Shown: positions 7,063 through 15,229, counted from the stretch's first letter. The stretch is 32,294 nt of DNA from Desulfobulbaceae bacterium (GCA_003517965.1 DOZO01000023.1:31574-63867); one strand, 5' to 3'. Numbers and translations are program-made. Notes: generated by a model from the letters alone, not told the origin.

Positions 7063-7935
7063 ATGGAACTTATCTGCGAGGCCCATGCAAAAATAAATCT
7101 CTATCTTGCTATCAAGGGCAAACGAGCAGATGGGTTTCACGACCTTGAAACCAGGATGGTGAAAATAACCCTTGCCGACCGGTTGCGTCTGACAAAGCGG
7201 GATTCCGACATCACCCTTGAATGTCCGACAAGCGACCTTCCTACAGGAGAAGACAATCTCGTTTATCGGGCAGCGCGAAGCTTTTTTGCGGCCTTAGGCA
7301 CCGGGGGCGGTGTTCATATTGTTCTTGAGAAAAAAGTGCCTGTTGCCGCGGGTCTGGGAGGTGGCAGCAGTGATGCGGCCGCCGTATTGCGAGGGTTGAA
7401 CACGCTTTACGGATCTCCTTTCTCGGGCATGGCACTTGTTGATTTGGCGCGACCGTTAGGTGCCGACGTACCTTTTTTTGTTGATGAATGTAGCGCCGCT
7501 TGGGCCACCGGCATTGGCGATGATATCCAGGCCGAAGCTGTTGATCCTTCCGGTTGGATCGTTCTGGTAAACCCCGGATTTTCGGTGTCTACCAAGTGGG
7601 TGTATGAGAATTTTACATTGACAAGGGAAGGCAATCCGTATATCTTGGGCCGCGACTTCGTGCATGGTCATAATGAAGGTGTCAAGCTTGGGAATCTTCC
7701 TTTATATAACGACTTAGAGGCTGTGACCATCGGGAAATATCCGGAGCTTGGCCGTATTAAAGATGAGCTTCTGGCCGACGGTGCTCACGGGGCTTTGATG
7801 TCTGGCAGTGGCCCTACGGTATTTGGTCTTTTTGAAAACAAGGCGCAAGCCCAGAAGAGTCTTGCCAGATTTGTAAAGCGTTATGGTCGGAATGTCTTTC
7901 TTGCACGACCACTTAGCACACAAGCAAAGCAATAA
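7063..7935 (+). CDS. ispE: 4-diphosphocytidyl-2-C-methyl-D-erythritol kinase
   Basis: IspE phosphorylates CDP-methylerythritol with ATP in the non-mevalonate route to isoprenoids. The 290-residue protein has the GHMP-kinase layout: Lys10 in HAKINLYL, the ATP loop PVAAGLGGGSSDAAAV at 92-107, catalytic Asp134 in GADVPFF, and the C-terminal GSGPTVFG motif. The start is set at 7063 (GGAGG at 7047-7051, 11 bases upstream). An in-frame ATG at 7039 falls in the tail of the terminator and adds eight residues not usual for the family. The stop lies five bases before tRNA-Gln(UUG), so gene and tRNA are very likely on one transcript and the tRNA must be cut out by RNases. Confidence 0.96.
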   Translation: MELICEAHAKINLYLAIKGKRADGFHDLETRMVKITLADRLRLTKRDSDITLECPTSDLPTGEDNLVYRAARSFFAALGTGGGVHIVLEKKVPVAAGLGGGSSDAAAVLRGLNTLYGSPFSGMALVDLARPLGADVPFFVDECSAAWATGIGDDIQAEAVDPSGWIVLVNPGFSVSTKWVYENFTLTREGNPYILGRDFVHGHNEGVKLGNLPLYNDLEAVTIGKYPELGRIKDELLADGAHGALMSGSGPTVFGLFENKAQAQKSLARFVKRYGRNVFLARPLSTQAKQ

Positions 7936-7940
7936 GGTGT

Positions 7941-8015
7941 TGGGGCGTCGTCAAGCGGTAAGACACAAGACTTTGACTCTTGCACTCGCAGGTTCGAATC
8001 CTGCCGCCCCAGCCA
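7941..8015 (+). tRNA. tRNA-Gln (anticodon UUG)
   Basis: A complete cloverleaf with acceptor stem TGGGGCG/CGCCCCA, anticodon arm CAAGA-CTTTGAC-TCTTG (anticodon TTG), T arm GCAGGTTCGAATCCTGC and encoded CCA. It lies between ispE (5 bases upstream) and prs (62 bases downstream) with no separate promoter visible. The open frame of prs reads through it from 7883, which is an artefact. Confidence 0.97.
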
Positions 8016-8077
8016 TTTTTTCCTCTCTGGCGCGCAAGGCTTGCGGAAGCAAGATAACCAGAACTTCAGGCAATAGA

Positions 8078-9016
8078 ATGAAAGATATCAAAGTTTTTGC
8101 CGGCAATGCGAACCGTGCCCTGGCTGGAGACATCTGCAATTATCTCGGGGTGCCCCTGTCTCAGGCGGAAGTTCGGCGCTTCAGCGATGGAGAAATTTTT
8201 GTCGAGATCGGCGAAAACGTGCGTGGCCGAGATGTGTTTATCATTCAGCCGACCTGTCCGCCGGTAAATGATCATCTCATGGAACTGGTGATCATGGTTG
8301 ACGCCTTGCGGCGTGCCTCTGCCCGGCGGATCACCGCAGTTCTTCCCTATTATGGTTATGCCAGACAGGATCGCAAGGTTGCTCCCAGGGTGCCGATTAC
8401 CGCTAAGGTGGTGGCGGAGATGATGATGGTGGTCGGGGTGCGGCGGGTTTTGACCATGGATCTTCATGCGGGACAGATTCAGGGATTTTTTAACATCCCG
8501 GTGGACAACCTTTTTGCTGCCCCGGTACTGCTGGATTATATCTCGCAAGAATTACATGATGATGTGGTAATGGTTTCCCCTGATGCCGGTGGGGTGGAGC
8601 GGACCAGAGCGTTTGCCAAGCGGTTGAACGCAAGTCTGGCAATTGTCGATAAACGTCGGGACAAGGCCAACGAGTGCAAGGCGATGAATGTTATCGGTGA
8701 CGTTGTTGGTAAGACTGCCGTTATGCTTGACGATATGGTGGATACCGCCGGGACCCTGTGCGCGGGGGCGGATGCCCTTATTGAGGCGGGCGCCAAGGAT
8801 GTGTATGCCTGTTGTTCCCATGGGGTTCTTTCCGGGCCGGCCATTGAACGGCTGGAAAAGTCCAAGATTAAAGCCCTGGTTATTACCGATAGTATTCCTC
8901 TCAGCGACGCTGCGCGGAATTGCACGAAAATCAAGGTTCTTTCTGTTTGTAAGCTGTTGGGTGAGGCGGTAAGGCGAATTCATAGTGAGGATTCTGTCAG
9001 TTCATTATTTGTGTAG
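8078..9016 (+). CDS. prs: Ribose-phosphate pyrophosphokinase
   Basis: Prs makes PRPP from ribose 5-phosphate and ATP, feeding purine, pyrimidine, His and Trp synthesis. The 312-residue size is typical of the class I enzyme. Visible motifs: GNANRALAGDI at the N-terminus, the flexible-loop region YYGYARQDRK, the PRPP-synthase signature around DLHAGQIQGFF, and the ribose-phosphate loop DDMVDTAGTL. The start is the ATG at 8078, since homologues begin at MKDIKVF; upstream frame extension runs through the tRNA. The upstream Shine-Dalgarno is weak. It is third in the ispE-tRNA-prs-rplY-pth cluster and is followed by a hairpin with a T run at 9041-9084. Confidence 0.97.
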   Translation: MKDIKVFAGNANRALAGDICNYLGVPLSQAEVRRFSDGEIFVEIGENVRGRDVFIIQPTCPPVNDHLMELVIMVDALRRASARRITAVLPYYGYARQDRKVAPRVPITAKVVAEMMMVVGVRRVLTMDLHAGQIQGFFNIPVDNLFAAPVLLDYISQELHDDVVMVSPDAGGVERTRAFAKRLNASLAIVDKRRDKANECKAMNVIGDVVGKTAVMLDDMVDTAGTLCAGADALIEAGAKDVYACCSHGVLSGPAIERLEKSKIKALVITDSIPLSDAARNCTKIKVLSVCKLLGEAVRRIHSEDSVSSLFV

Positions 9017-9040
9017 TGAAAGAGACAGAGACATCTATAT

Positions 9041-9084
9041 AACCAGAGACCACTGTGTGTAGTTGTGGCCGTTACTGGTTTTTT
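9041..9084 (+). terminator. Terminator-like hairpin between prs and rplY
   Basis: AACCAG (9041-9046) pairs with CTGGTT (9075-9080), with an inner CCAC/GTGG, followed by a run of six T (9079-9084). The stem has a large interior loop and is weaker than the others here. The rplY start is only 35 bases on, so it may work as a partial terminator or attenuator. Confidence 0.5.
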
Positions 9085-9118
9085 GTTATGAGAATTGGTA
9101 ACTGAGGAGGTCAGTGCA

Positions 9119-9688
9119 ATGTTACAAATCGATATGACGGCGCGAGTCCGGAAAACTGTTGGCAAAGGTGCGGCAAGGACCTTGCGCAGGTCGGGAAACA
9201 CCCCGGCGATTATTTATGGGCCGCTGGGAGCTCCTGTCTCTCTGGAATGCAACACTCGGGAGCTCACCAAGGGGTTACTTTCTATTCATAGAAAGAACGC
9301 TTTTATTAATCTGGAAATTGATGAAGACGGCAAGAAAACGGTTCGGCAAGTTATGACCCGGGAGATTCAAACAGATCCGATTCAGGACAATGTCTTGCAT
9401 GCAGATTTTTATGAGATCTCCCTTGATAAGCCCATGGTGTTTCAGGTGCCGCTCAAATATGTGGGCAAGGCCAAGGGTGTTGATCTGGGTGGCGATATGA
9501 CTATTGCCCGGAACAAGGTTGCCGTGTCGGGCAAGCTGCTTGATATTCCCGATCTTATTGAGGTTAATGTCGCGCCCCTGGATCTGGGTGTAGTCTTGAC
9601 CTGCAAGGAGATTGGCCTCGCTGCGGGTTTGAGCCTCGTGAGTAACGGGGATGCTGTTTGTGTGTCTATCTCCGGAGCAGCAGAGTAA
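9119..9688 (+). CDS. rplY: 50S ribosomal protein L25 (TL5/CTC type)
   Basis: L25 binds 5S rRNA in the large ribosomal subunit. At 189 residues this is the long CTC/TL5 form: an N-terminal L25 beta-barrel (about 1-92, beginning LQIDMTARVRKTVGKGAARTLR and including PAIIYGP) plus a C-terminal beta domain (about 100-185, FQVPLKYVGKAKGVDLGG). The ATG at 9119 is preceded by GAGGAGG at a good distance; the in-frame GTG at 9095 would add eight residues not seen in the family. Placement between prs and pth is a common bacterial order. It is followed by a strong intrinsic terminator at 9721-9758. Confidence 0.95.
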   Translation: MLQIDMTARVRKTVGKGAARTLRRSGNTPAIIYGPLGAPVSLECNTRELTKGLLSIHRKNAFINLEIDEDGKKTVRQVMTREIQTDPIQDNVLHADFYEISLDKPMVFQVPLKYVGKAKGVDLGGDMTIARNKVAVSGKLLDIPDLIEVNVAPLDLGVVLTCKEIGLAAGLSLVSNGDAVCVSISGAAE

Positions 9689-9720
9689 GATTTCTGGAAT
9701 ATATCTATTGTCGTGTATTA

Positions 9721-9758
9721 AAGTCGAAGAGAGGAGCTTCCTTTCTTCGGCTTTTTTT
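9721..9758 (+). terminator. Strong intrinsic terminator between rplY and pth
   Basis: A 14-base-pair imperfect stem (AAGTCGAAGAGAGGA against TCCTTTCTTCGGCTT, loop GCT) followed by seven T. The pth start codon is 24 bases after the T run, so pth has no promoter of its own between the hairpin and its start and must depend on read-through, or on a promoter that overlaps the hairpin. Confidence 0.8.
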
Positions 9759-9782
9759 GTTTAGACTGAGGCGGAAAATATC

Positions 9783-10352
9783 GTGTACATCGTGGTGGGT
9801 TTGGGAAATCCTGGGAAAGAATATGCCGCGACCCGGCATAACATCGGTTTTATCTTTCTTGATTATCTGGCGGATAAATATCGTTTCACCTTTAAGGGGA
9901 CTAAATGGCAAGCGGAAACGGTGAAAGATCTCTCCTGGGGATATCCCGTTCTTTTTGTCAAACCACAGACTTATATGAACCTAAGCGGTGCTGCGGTAAG
10001 GGCGATTGCCGATTTTTATCAGGTTGATTCCAGCCGGATTATTGTGATCCACGATGATCTTGATCTGCCCTTGGGCCGGACCAAGATCATGATAAACCGG
10101 GGCTCTGGCGGACATAACGGTATTCGTTCCCTGATTGATCATCTTGGCGGCAATGATTTTGTGCGGATACGGATTGGGATTGGACGTCCGGATAATCTCG
10201 AGAGGGTGAGTGATTTTGTGCTTTCTCGTTTCGGGCAAGAAGAAGCGGAAAAGGTGATGGAAGAATTTAACCGCCTTGAGGCTGGGGTGCGTCTGGTAAT
10301 GGAAGAAGGCCTGTCTGTCGCCATGAATCGTATCAATTCGGAGAAGCTGTAG
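9783..10352 (+). CDS. pth: Peptidyl-tRNA hydrolase
   Basis: Pth releases peptides from prematurely dropped peptidyl-tRNA so that the tRNA can be recycled. The 189-residue protein shows the family start YIVVGLGNPGKEYAATRHNIGF with catalytic His19, the PQTYMNLSG signature, the DDLDLPLG segment with the catalytic Asp, and the GGHNGIRSLI motif. It begins with GTG at 9783; GAGGCGGAA lies before it and no ATG in frame fits the conserved N-terminus better. It follows rplY by 94 bases. After it come 159 bases with a promoter for carD. Confidence 0.96.
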   Translation: MYIVVGLGNPGKEYAATRHNIGFIFLDYLADKYRFTFKGTKWQAETVKDLSWGYPVLFVKPQTYMNLSGAAVRAIADFYQVDSSRIIVIHDDLDLPLGRTKIMINRGSGGHNGIRSLIDHLGGNDFVRIRIGIGRPDNLERVSDFVLSRFGQEEAEKVMEEFNRLEAGVRLVMEEGLSVAMNRINSEKL

Positions 10353-10390
10353 TCTAATATGTTGTAATATCATGTTTTTTTAAGTTTGGA

Positions 10391-10418
10391 TTGATAATTT
10401 TTGGAGGTGTGGTATAGT
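10391..10418 (+). promoter_or_regulatory. Predicted sigma-70-type promoter of carD
   Basis: TTGATA (10391-10396), 16-base spacer, TATAGT (10413-10418). It lies about 94 bases before the GTG start of carD and just after pth, so carD can be expressed apart from the ispE-pth cluster. Confidence 0.6.
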
Positions 10419-10511
10419 GCGCCCTAATCTTCATTGATGCGTCGGTATTGGAGTGCTTCCTTGTAGAAAAAAGGAACAGAGTGTCCCATAATCGGCGAAA
10501 GGGAGGCACGT

Positions 10512-10997
10512 GTGTTTAACGTTGGTGATATGGCCGTATATCCGGCTCATGGCGTTGGTAAGATAGAATCTATCGAGAAACGGCAGGTCGGAGACAAGCA
10601 GCAATCCTTTTATGTGATGAAGATTCTTGATTCAAGCATGGTTATTATGATTCCAACGGCCAGTTGCCAGAATGTGGGTCTGAGAAATATCATCAGCTCC
10701 CAGGATGTGAACAAAATCTACGACATCTTGAATGAAAGAGATGTGGTAATTGTTTCTCAGCCTTGGAATCAGCGGTATCGGGCGTATATGGAAAAGATCA
10801 AGACCGGTTCCGTCTACGAAATTGCTGCGGTGCTTCGTGATCTTTTTCTGTTACGAGTGGATAAGGATCTCTCTTTCGGTGAACGCAAGATGATGGATAC
10901 CGCCAAGAGTCTTTTGGTGAAAGAAATTGCCCTTGCCAATGAATTTAATGAAACTGAAATCCAGGTGGAAAAGAATATAGACCGGATTTTTTCCTGA
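10512..10997 (+). CDS. carD: CarD-family transcriptional regulator
   Basis: The 161-residue protein begins with the CarD/CdnL/TRCF RNA-polymerase-interaction domain (FNVGDMAVYPAHGVGKIESIE, about 1-60), followed by a helical C-terminal part (about 65-160). Family members bind the RNA polymerase beta subunit and stabilise open promoter complexes, notably at rRNA promoters; that role is inferred here from the family. The residue most often quoted for DNA contact in the C-terminal part (a conserved Trp) may be Trp81 in SQPWNQRYRAY. The GTG start at 10512 has GGGAGG six bases before it. It has its own promoter and ends in a perfect terminator hairpin, so it is probably monocistronic. Confidence 0.92.
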   Translation: MFNVGDMAVYPAHGVGKIESIEKRQVGDKQQSFYVMKILDSSMVIMIPTASCQNVGLRNIISSQDVNKIYDILNERDVVIVSQPWNQRYRAYMEKIKTGSVYEIAAVLRDLFLLRVDKDLSFGERKMMDTAKSLLVKEIALANEFNETEIQVEKNIDRIFS

Positions 10998-11035
10998 TCA
11001 TTAGGTTAATATCCAAGATGTTATCTGATTATTTC

Positions 11036-11068
11036 CGCCTGTGCTATCTCCGGTAGCACAGGCGTTTT
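11036..11068 (+). terminator. Intrinsic terminator after carD
   Basis: CGCCTGTGCTA (11036-11046) and TAGCACAGGCG (11054-11064) form a perfect 11-base-pair stem with loop TCTCCGG, followed by TTTT. It stands 38 bases after the carD stop. Confidence 0.9.
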
Positions 11069-11137
11069 GGTTGTTGGTACGCTTCATCTCCTCTCCGGTG
11101 TCTCTGCATGACGTCACCTTTCTCTTCCCGTGAGCCT

Positions 11138-12073
11138 ATGAACCAGAATAGTCTTTTGATCGTTGAGAGGGGAGGGCAGCGTCTCGATCTTTACCTGGCA
11201 AGTCAACTCGAGCGTGAGGGGTTGACTCGTTCTCGAATTCAGCAGCTTATTCGGGCCGAAATGGTTCTGGTGAACGGGGTCGCGCAAAAAGCCAAATATC
11301 TTCTTCAAGCTGGGGATAGGCTTACGATCACCATCCCCCCCCAGATACCCTCCGAGTTGATTGCCGCGCCCGTCGCCTTTGTCTCCTTGTATGAGGACGA
11401 AGAATTGATTGTTCTTGCCAAGCCTCCTGGCATTGTGGTGCATCCAGCCGCTGGTCACCACTCGGCAACTCTGGTGCATGGTCTTCTTCATCATTGCGAC
11501 GGGTTATCGGGAATTAACGGGGAATTGCGCCCAGGTATTGTCCATCGGCTTGATAAAGACACCTCCGGAGTCATGGTGGTTGCCAAAAGTGATTTTGCCC
11601 ACCAGGCTCTGGCTGACCAGTTCAAGCGGCGCAAGGTGAAAAAAATCTATCAGGCCCTTGTGGATGGCAAGCCGACCTGTCAATCTGGCAGGGTTGATCT
11701 GCCCATTGGTCGTCATCCCATTCATCGAAAAAAAATGGCAATTCGGGAAGACGGTCGGGAAGCCGTGACCAATTGGCGGGTATTGGAAAGGTTTGCCCAG
11801 GGCTTGACCCTTATTGAACTTGGTCTGGAAACGGGTCGCACCCATCAGATTCGGGTTCATATGGCTGCCCTGTCTTATCCGGTAGTCGGTGATTCGGTGT
11901 ATGGCCGCAAAAATCCTCTTTATCTGGAAGTGGGGATAACCCGTCAATGTCTGCACGCTCATACTCTGGCCTTCTTTCATCCCCGCACGGGTGAGGATTT
12001 GCAGTTTACCGCGCCGCTCTGGCCGGATATGCTATATACTCTTGAGTTGTTGAGGCAGGTGGCTGGAGTTTAG
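11138..12073 (+). CDS. rluD: Ribosomal large-subunit pseudouridine synthase, RluD family
   Basis: This enzyme converts uridines in 23S rRNA to pseudouridine (positions 1911, 1915 and 1917 in E. coli for RluD). The 311-residue protein has an N-terminal S4 RNA-binding domain (about 12-75, GQRLDLYLA to GDRLTITIP) and the RluA-type catalytic domain with HRLDKDTSG, catalytic Asp139, and GRTHQIRVHMA near the C-terminus. RluA, RluC and RluD types share these motifs; the S4 domain and length fit RluD best. The start is uncertain: ATG 11138 gives the usual N-terminus, ATG 11108 adds ten residues, and neither has a clear ribosome site. coaE follows after 18 bases and is probably co-transcribed. Confidence 0.92.
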   Translation: MNQNSLLIVERGGQRLDLYLASQLEREGLTRSRIQQLIRAEMVLVNGVAQKAKYLLQAGDRLTITIPPQIPSELIAAPVAFVSLYEDEELIVLAKPPGIVVHPAAGHHSATLVHGLLHHCDGLSGINGELRPGIVHRLDKDTSGVMVVAKSDFAHQALADQFKRRKVKKIYQALVDGKPTCQSGRVDLPIGRHPIHRKKMAIREDGREAVTNWRVLERFAQGLTLIELGLETGRTHQIRVHMAALSYPVVGDSVYGRKNPLYLEVGITRQCLHAHTLAFFHPRTGEDLQFTAPLWPDMLYTLELLRQVAGV

Positions 12074-12091
12074 ATTTTGTGAGGGTGAACA

Positions 12092-12712
12092 GTGGTGCAG
12101 CAGACGCAAAGATCGCTGGTTGCCATCACCGGGGGAATGGGCTCTGGCAAGAGTTCCGTGGCTGCTTATCTCTGCGAGATCAGCGGGGCCAGAGGGCTTA
12201 GTGCCGACAGCGTTTGTCGCCAGCTTCTTGAGCCGGGGGCCTCCGGTTGGTTGGCGGTGCGTAAGGTGTTTGGTGGTCGATTTTTTTTGGCGGATCAGCG
12301 CCTTGACCGGCCCAAGTTGCGCAAGGTTCTTTTTGAAGATTATGCATTTCGTCAAGCACTCAACACTCTTCTGCACCCACTGATAAGAAACGAGATAACC
12401 TGTCTGATCGAGGAGGAGATGGCCCATTTCCCCCAGGCTCAGGTGCGGTTTGTGGTCGAAGTGCCACTTCTTTATGAGGCGCATTGGGATCATGATTTTT
12501 CGCAGATTGTGGTGGTGTATGCAGACAAAAAAACCTGTCTGAGTAGAATCATGCTGCGTGACCAGATAAGTGAGGCTGAGGCTGAAAAAGCTACGGAGAC
12601 TCAGATGCCCTCGTTAGCCAAGGCTCTTCTTGCGCAGCATGTTATTGATAACAGTGGCGCCTGGTCTGATACCTGTTTGCAGGTCTTGCATGTGCGGCAG
12701 CTGCTTTGGTAA
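12092..12712 (+). CDS. coaE: Dephospho-CoA kinase
   Basis: CoaE phosphorylates dephospho-CoA on the ribose, the last step of coenzyme A synthesis. The 206-residue protein starts with the P-loop region LVAITGGMGSGKSS (Lys20 binds phosphate), has the expected DSVCRQLLEPG segment, HPLIRNEI, and VVEVPLLYEAHWDHDFSQIVVVYA, all typical. It begins with GTG at 12092, with GAGG seven bases before it; a second GTG follows directly. It overlaps no neighbour, is 18 bases behind rluD and converges on folE2, whose stop lies 57 bases further on. Confidence 0.94.
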   Translation: MVQQTQRSLVAITGGMGSGKSSVAAYLCEISGARGLSADSVCRQLLEPGASGWLAVRKVFGGRFFLADQRLDRPKLRKVLFEDYAFRQALNTLLHPLIRNEITCLIEEEMAHFPQAQVRFVVEVPLLYEAHWDHDFSQIVVVYADKKTCLSRIMLRDQISEAEAEKATETQMPSLAKALLAQHVIDNSGAWSDTCLQVLHVRQLLW

Positions 12713-12769
12713 TGGAATTGTTTTGGCGGTGGCGGGGTAAGTGTTAAACAAAGGGTGCAAAATTTTCAG

Positions 12770-13507
12770 TTACACGATTCCATCGCTGTCCACATAGGCA
12801 TAGGCACTGTGATTGTGAATGGATTCAAAACTTTCTACGCTCACGGAAAACCAGGTGATGTTTGGATGGGCCATGGCTTGTTCCGCCACTTTACGCACCG
12901 CGTCTTCGACGAACATCGGGTTATTGTATGCCTTTTCCGTCACATATTTTTCATCCGGTCTTTTCAGCAGGGAATACACCTCGCAGGAGGAGCCAGTCTC
13001 GGCCATGGAGATGAGATCTTCCATCCAGATGAATCCCGAATATTTGACAGTTAGATTTACCTCGCCCCGCTGGTTGTGGGCACCGCAATCGCTGATCTCT
13101 CTTGAGCAGGGACATAAGGTGGTCACTGGCACCCAAACCGCCAGAATGAAATCTTCATTGCGGCCGATGCCTCCGGTGAACCGGCAGGTGTATTCCATGA
13201 GCCCCGCCGTGCCAGTGACAGGCGCTTTCTTTTCTATAAAATAGGGAAAAATCATTTCTACATGGGCCGATTCCGCCCGTAACTCTTCTTTAACCTCGGC
13301 CAGCAGGTTTCTGAAGATCCGGTTGCTCATTTCGTCCTGGTAGGTATTTAGAACTCTGATGAAGGTGGAGACGCAGGATTCCCGGTATTGACGAGGCAGG
13401 TTGACCTGCAGGCTGATGCTGGCCACGGTCTCCTGCATGCCTCCGGATTTTTCGCGCACCCGTACCGGATATCTGATATCTTTTATGCCAACAGTATTTA
13501 GTTTCAT
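12770..13507 (-). CDS. folE2: GTP cyclohydrolase FolE2 (type IB)
   Basis: FolE2 converts GTP to 7,8-dihydroneopterin triphosphate, the first step to folate and also to queuosine and related compounds. It is the alternative, zinc-independent enzyme that can replace FolE. The 245-residue protein has the family signature LCPCSREISDCGAHNQRG at 131-148, with the metal- and substrate-binding cysteines at 132 and 134, and the C-terminal ESIHNHSAYAYV. The ATG at 13507 has no strong ribosome site. It is a single gene between coaE (convergent) and a family 2 repeat upstream. No zinc-uptake regulator box could be recognised by eye in its upstream region. Confidence 0.94.
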   Translation of the reverse strand: MKLNTVGIKDIRYPVRVREKSGGMQETVASISLQVNLPRQYRESCVSTFIRVLNTYQDEMSNRIFRNLLAEVKEELRAESAHVEMIFPYFIEKKAPVTGTAGLMEYTCRFTGGIGRNEDFILAVWVPVTTLCPCSREISDCGAHNQRGEVNLTVKYSGFIWMEDLISMAETGSSCEVYSLLKRPDEKYVTEKAYNNPMFVEDAVRKVAEQAMAHPNITWFSVSVESFESIHNHSAYAYVDSDGIV

Positions 13508-13589
13508 CTTGGCAAGATATATACACTATTTGTCTCAGGTCCGAAAGCGGTAAGCTGTGCCAATATCGTCATCAAGCCGTTGTGCAAAA

Positions 13590-13683
13590 TGTGTAATATT
13601 GTAATGCCGTGACCGGCATAAGGGGCCGTAATGAAATGGTAAAAAAATGTAATGGTTATTTCGTAACGGCTCCTAAATACGGC
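13590..13683. repeat. Family 2 palindromic repeat, copy A
   Basis: This aligns with 16991-17081 along its whole length with about two single-base gaps. The arms TAAGGGGCCGTAATGAAAT (13619-13637) and ATTTCGTAACGGCTCCTAA (13658-13676) are inverted copies of each other with three mismatches. It lies between the divergent folE2 and hslR genes and ends just before the AGGAGG ribosome site of hslR. Any promoter of hslR must lie in or next to it. Confidence 0.75.
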
Positions 13684-13703
13684 AGCAGGAGGCGACAAAT
13701 ATC

Positions 13704-14096
13704 ATGAATGAAGAAACACGGGTCCGCCTGGATAAATGGCTGTGGGCCGCTCGTTTTTTCAAGACCCGTTCCCTTGCATCCCAGGCTGTTGCCGGCGGCA
13801 AGGTTCAGGTGGGGGGCCTTCGGGTTAAGCCATCCCGGCTGGTGGCTGTAGGTGATGGTCTGCGGATCCAGAAGGAACAGGACGAATTTCTCATAGTTGT
13901 TCTGGCCATAAGCGACCAGCGACGGGGTGCGCCGGAAGCGCAGTTATTGTATGAGGAAACTCAGGAGAGCCTCACCACCCGTATCCAGGCCAGGGAGACT
14001 CGGCGTCTTTTGCGCGTCGTTGGGGCTGTTTCTCCGGGACGTCCAGGTAAACGTGACCGTCGCTTGATCATAAAGTTTACTAAAAAGAACCGTTAA
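13704..14096 (+). CDS. hslR: Hsp15-like S4-domain RNA-binding protein
   Basis: The 130-residue protein opens with an S4 RNA-binding domain (about 7-65: RVRLDKWLWAARFFKTRSLA, then GGKVQVGG and KPSRLVAVGD) and ends in a short basic tail, PGRPGKRDRRLIIKFTKKNR. This matches Hsp15/HslR, which in E. coli binds free 50S subunits that still carry a nascent chain and helps their recycling. The strong AGGAGG before the ATG (10 bases) fixes the start. It is a single gene on this strand; the 179 bases to purC show no terminator hairpin with a T run. Confidence 0.88.
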   Translation: MNEETRVRLDKWLWAARFFKTRSLASQAVAGGKVQVGGLRVKPSRLVAVGDGLRIQKEQDEFLIVVLAISDQRRGAPEAQLLYEETQESLTTRIQARETRRLLRVVGAVSPGRPGKRDRRLIIKFTKKNR

Positions 14097-14275
14097 GCCC
14101 AAAACCATGGCTGCGCCTTCTAACTGTTGGTGAAGTCGCCTGTGTAGTATAAGCTTGGCGGATTATTGCTTGACTCAGGTGGCCACTTTTGGTTACAGAG
14201 CCATAAGATTACCTGTGGACTTGCCGCAACTACTACTAATGTTGGAGATGGAACAATTTTAACAAGGAATACTTT

Positions 14276-15166
14276 ATGACCACCACCATAACCCAAACTA
14301 ATTTTGCCAATCTCCATCTGTTGCATCGCGGCAAGGTCCGGGATCTTTACGAAGTGGAGGAACATCTTCTTATGGTTGCCTCAGATCGGATCTCCGCCTT
14401 TGATGTGGTCATGGATGACCCTATCCCTGAAAAGGGCGCGATTCTCACCAGGCTGTCTCTGTTCTGGTTTGATTATCTCAAGGATATTGTCCCCAATCAT
14501 CTGATTACGGCAAATGTTGCGGAATATCCAGCGGTCTGTGCCCCTTACCGCGAGCAGTTGGCGGGCCGGAGCCTGCTGGTGAAAAAGGCCAGGCCCCTGC
14601 CAGTGGAATGTATTGTGCGTGGCTATCTTTCCGGTTCGTTCTGGCAGGCATACCAACAAGACCAGACTGTCTGCGGCTTTGCTCTGCCTGCCGGGATGCG
14701 GGAATCGGACAAGTTTCCTGAGCCGCTTTTTACCCCATCCACCAAGGCGGCGCTTGGTCTGCATGACGAAAATATCTCCTTGGCCGAGATGGAAAAAAAC
14801 GTGGGCAAGGAGCAGACCGCCAGGATCAAGGATATCTGCGTGCGCCTCTATGAAAAGGCGGCGGACTATGCTCTAAGCCGGGGGATCATTATTGCCGATA
14901 CTAAGTTTGAGCTTGGCATCTGCGATGGCGAGTTGATCCTGATCGACGAGGTGCTGACCCCTGATTCATCCCGGTTCTGGCCTCAAGATCAGTATCAGCC
15001 AGGGTCTGGACAACCGAGTTTTGACAAACAGTTTCTTCGGGACTATCTCTCCACCCTCAATTGGGGAAAAAACCCGCCGCCGCCCAGGTTGCCGCAGGAA
15101 ATCATCGAGAAAACCGCTTCTCGTTATCGGGAGGCCCTGGTCAGGATAATCGGTGGGGATCTTTAA
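14276..15166 (+). CDS. purC: Phosphoribosylaminoimidazole-succinocarboxamide synthase
   Basis: PurC joins CAIR and aspartate with ATP to form SAICAR in purine synthesis. The 296-residue length matches the longer form of the family (short forms are about 235-240). Visible family motifs are GKVRDLYEV, ASDRISAFDVVM, PLPVECIVRGYLSGS, LIDEVLTPDSSRFWP and SFDKQFLRDYL. The ATG at 14276 is preceded by AAGGAAT. The 179-base gap before it contains a TTGACT (14170-14175) without a convincing -10, so the promoter is not settled. The next gene begins within or just after its last codons. Confidence 0.96.
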   Translation: MTTTITQTNFANLHLLHRGKVRDLYEVEEHLLMVASDRISAFDVVMDDPIPEKGAILTRLSLFWFDYLKDIVPNHLITANVAEYPAVCAPYREQLAGRSLLVKKARPLPVECIVRGYLSGSFWQAYQQDQTVCGFALPAGMRESDKFPEPLFTPSTKAALGLHDENISLAEMEKNVGKEQTARIKDICVRLYEKAADYALSRGIIIADTKFELGICDGELILIDEVLTPDSSRFWPQDQYQPGSGQPSFDKQFLRDYLSTLNWGKNPPPPRLPQEIIEKTASRYREALVRIIGGDL

Positions 15167-15167
15167 C

Positions 15168-15229
15168 AGGTGCAAGGTGAAGGGTAAAAGGTTAAAGGTG
15201 CAGGATGCAAGGTTAACGGTGCAAGATGA
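15168..15229. repeat. Purine-rich imperfect short tandem repeat
   Basis: A run of variants of AAGGTTAAAGGTGCA without C-rich strand content: GGTGCA occurs three times (15170, 15197 and 15218 regions), AAGGTTAA twice. It lies immediately after the purC stop. It gives an unusual Lys- and Val-rich reading in all frames and is probably not protein-coding sequence, which makes the start of the following gene uncertain. Confidence 0.6.

Noticed and set aside
7883..8077. N-terminal extension of prs
   Set aside because: The frame is open only because it reads through tRNA-Gln(UUG); homologues begin at the ATG at 8078.
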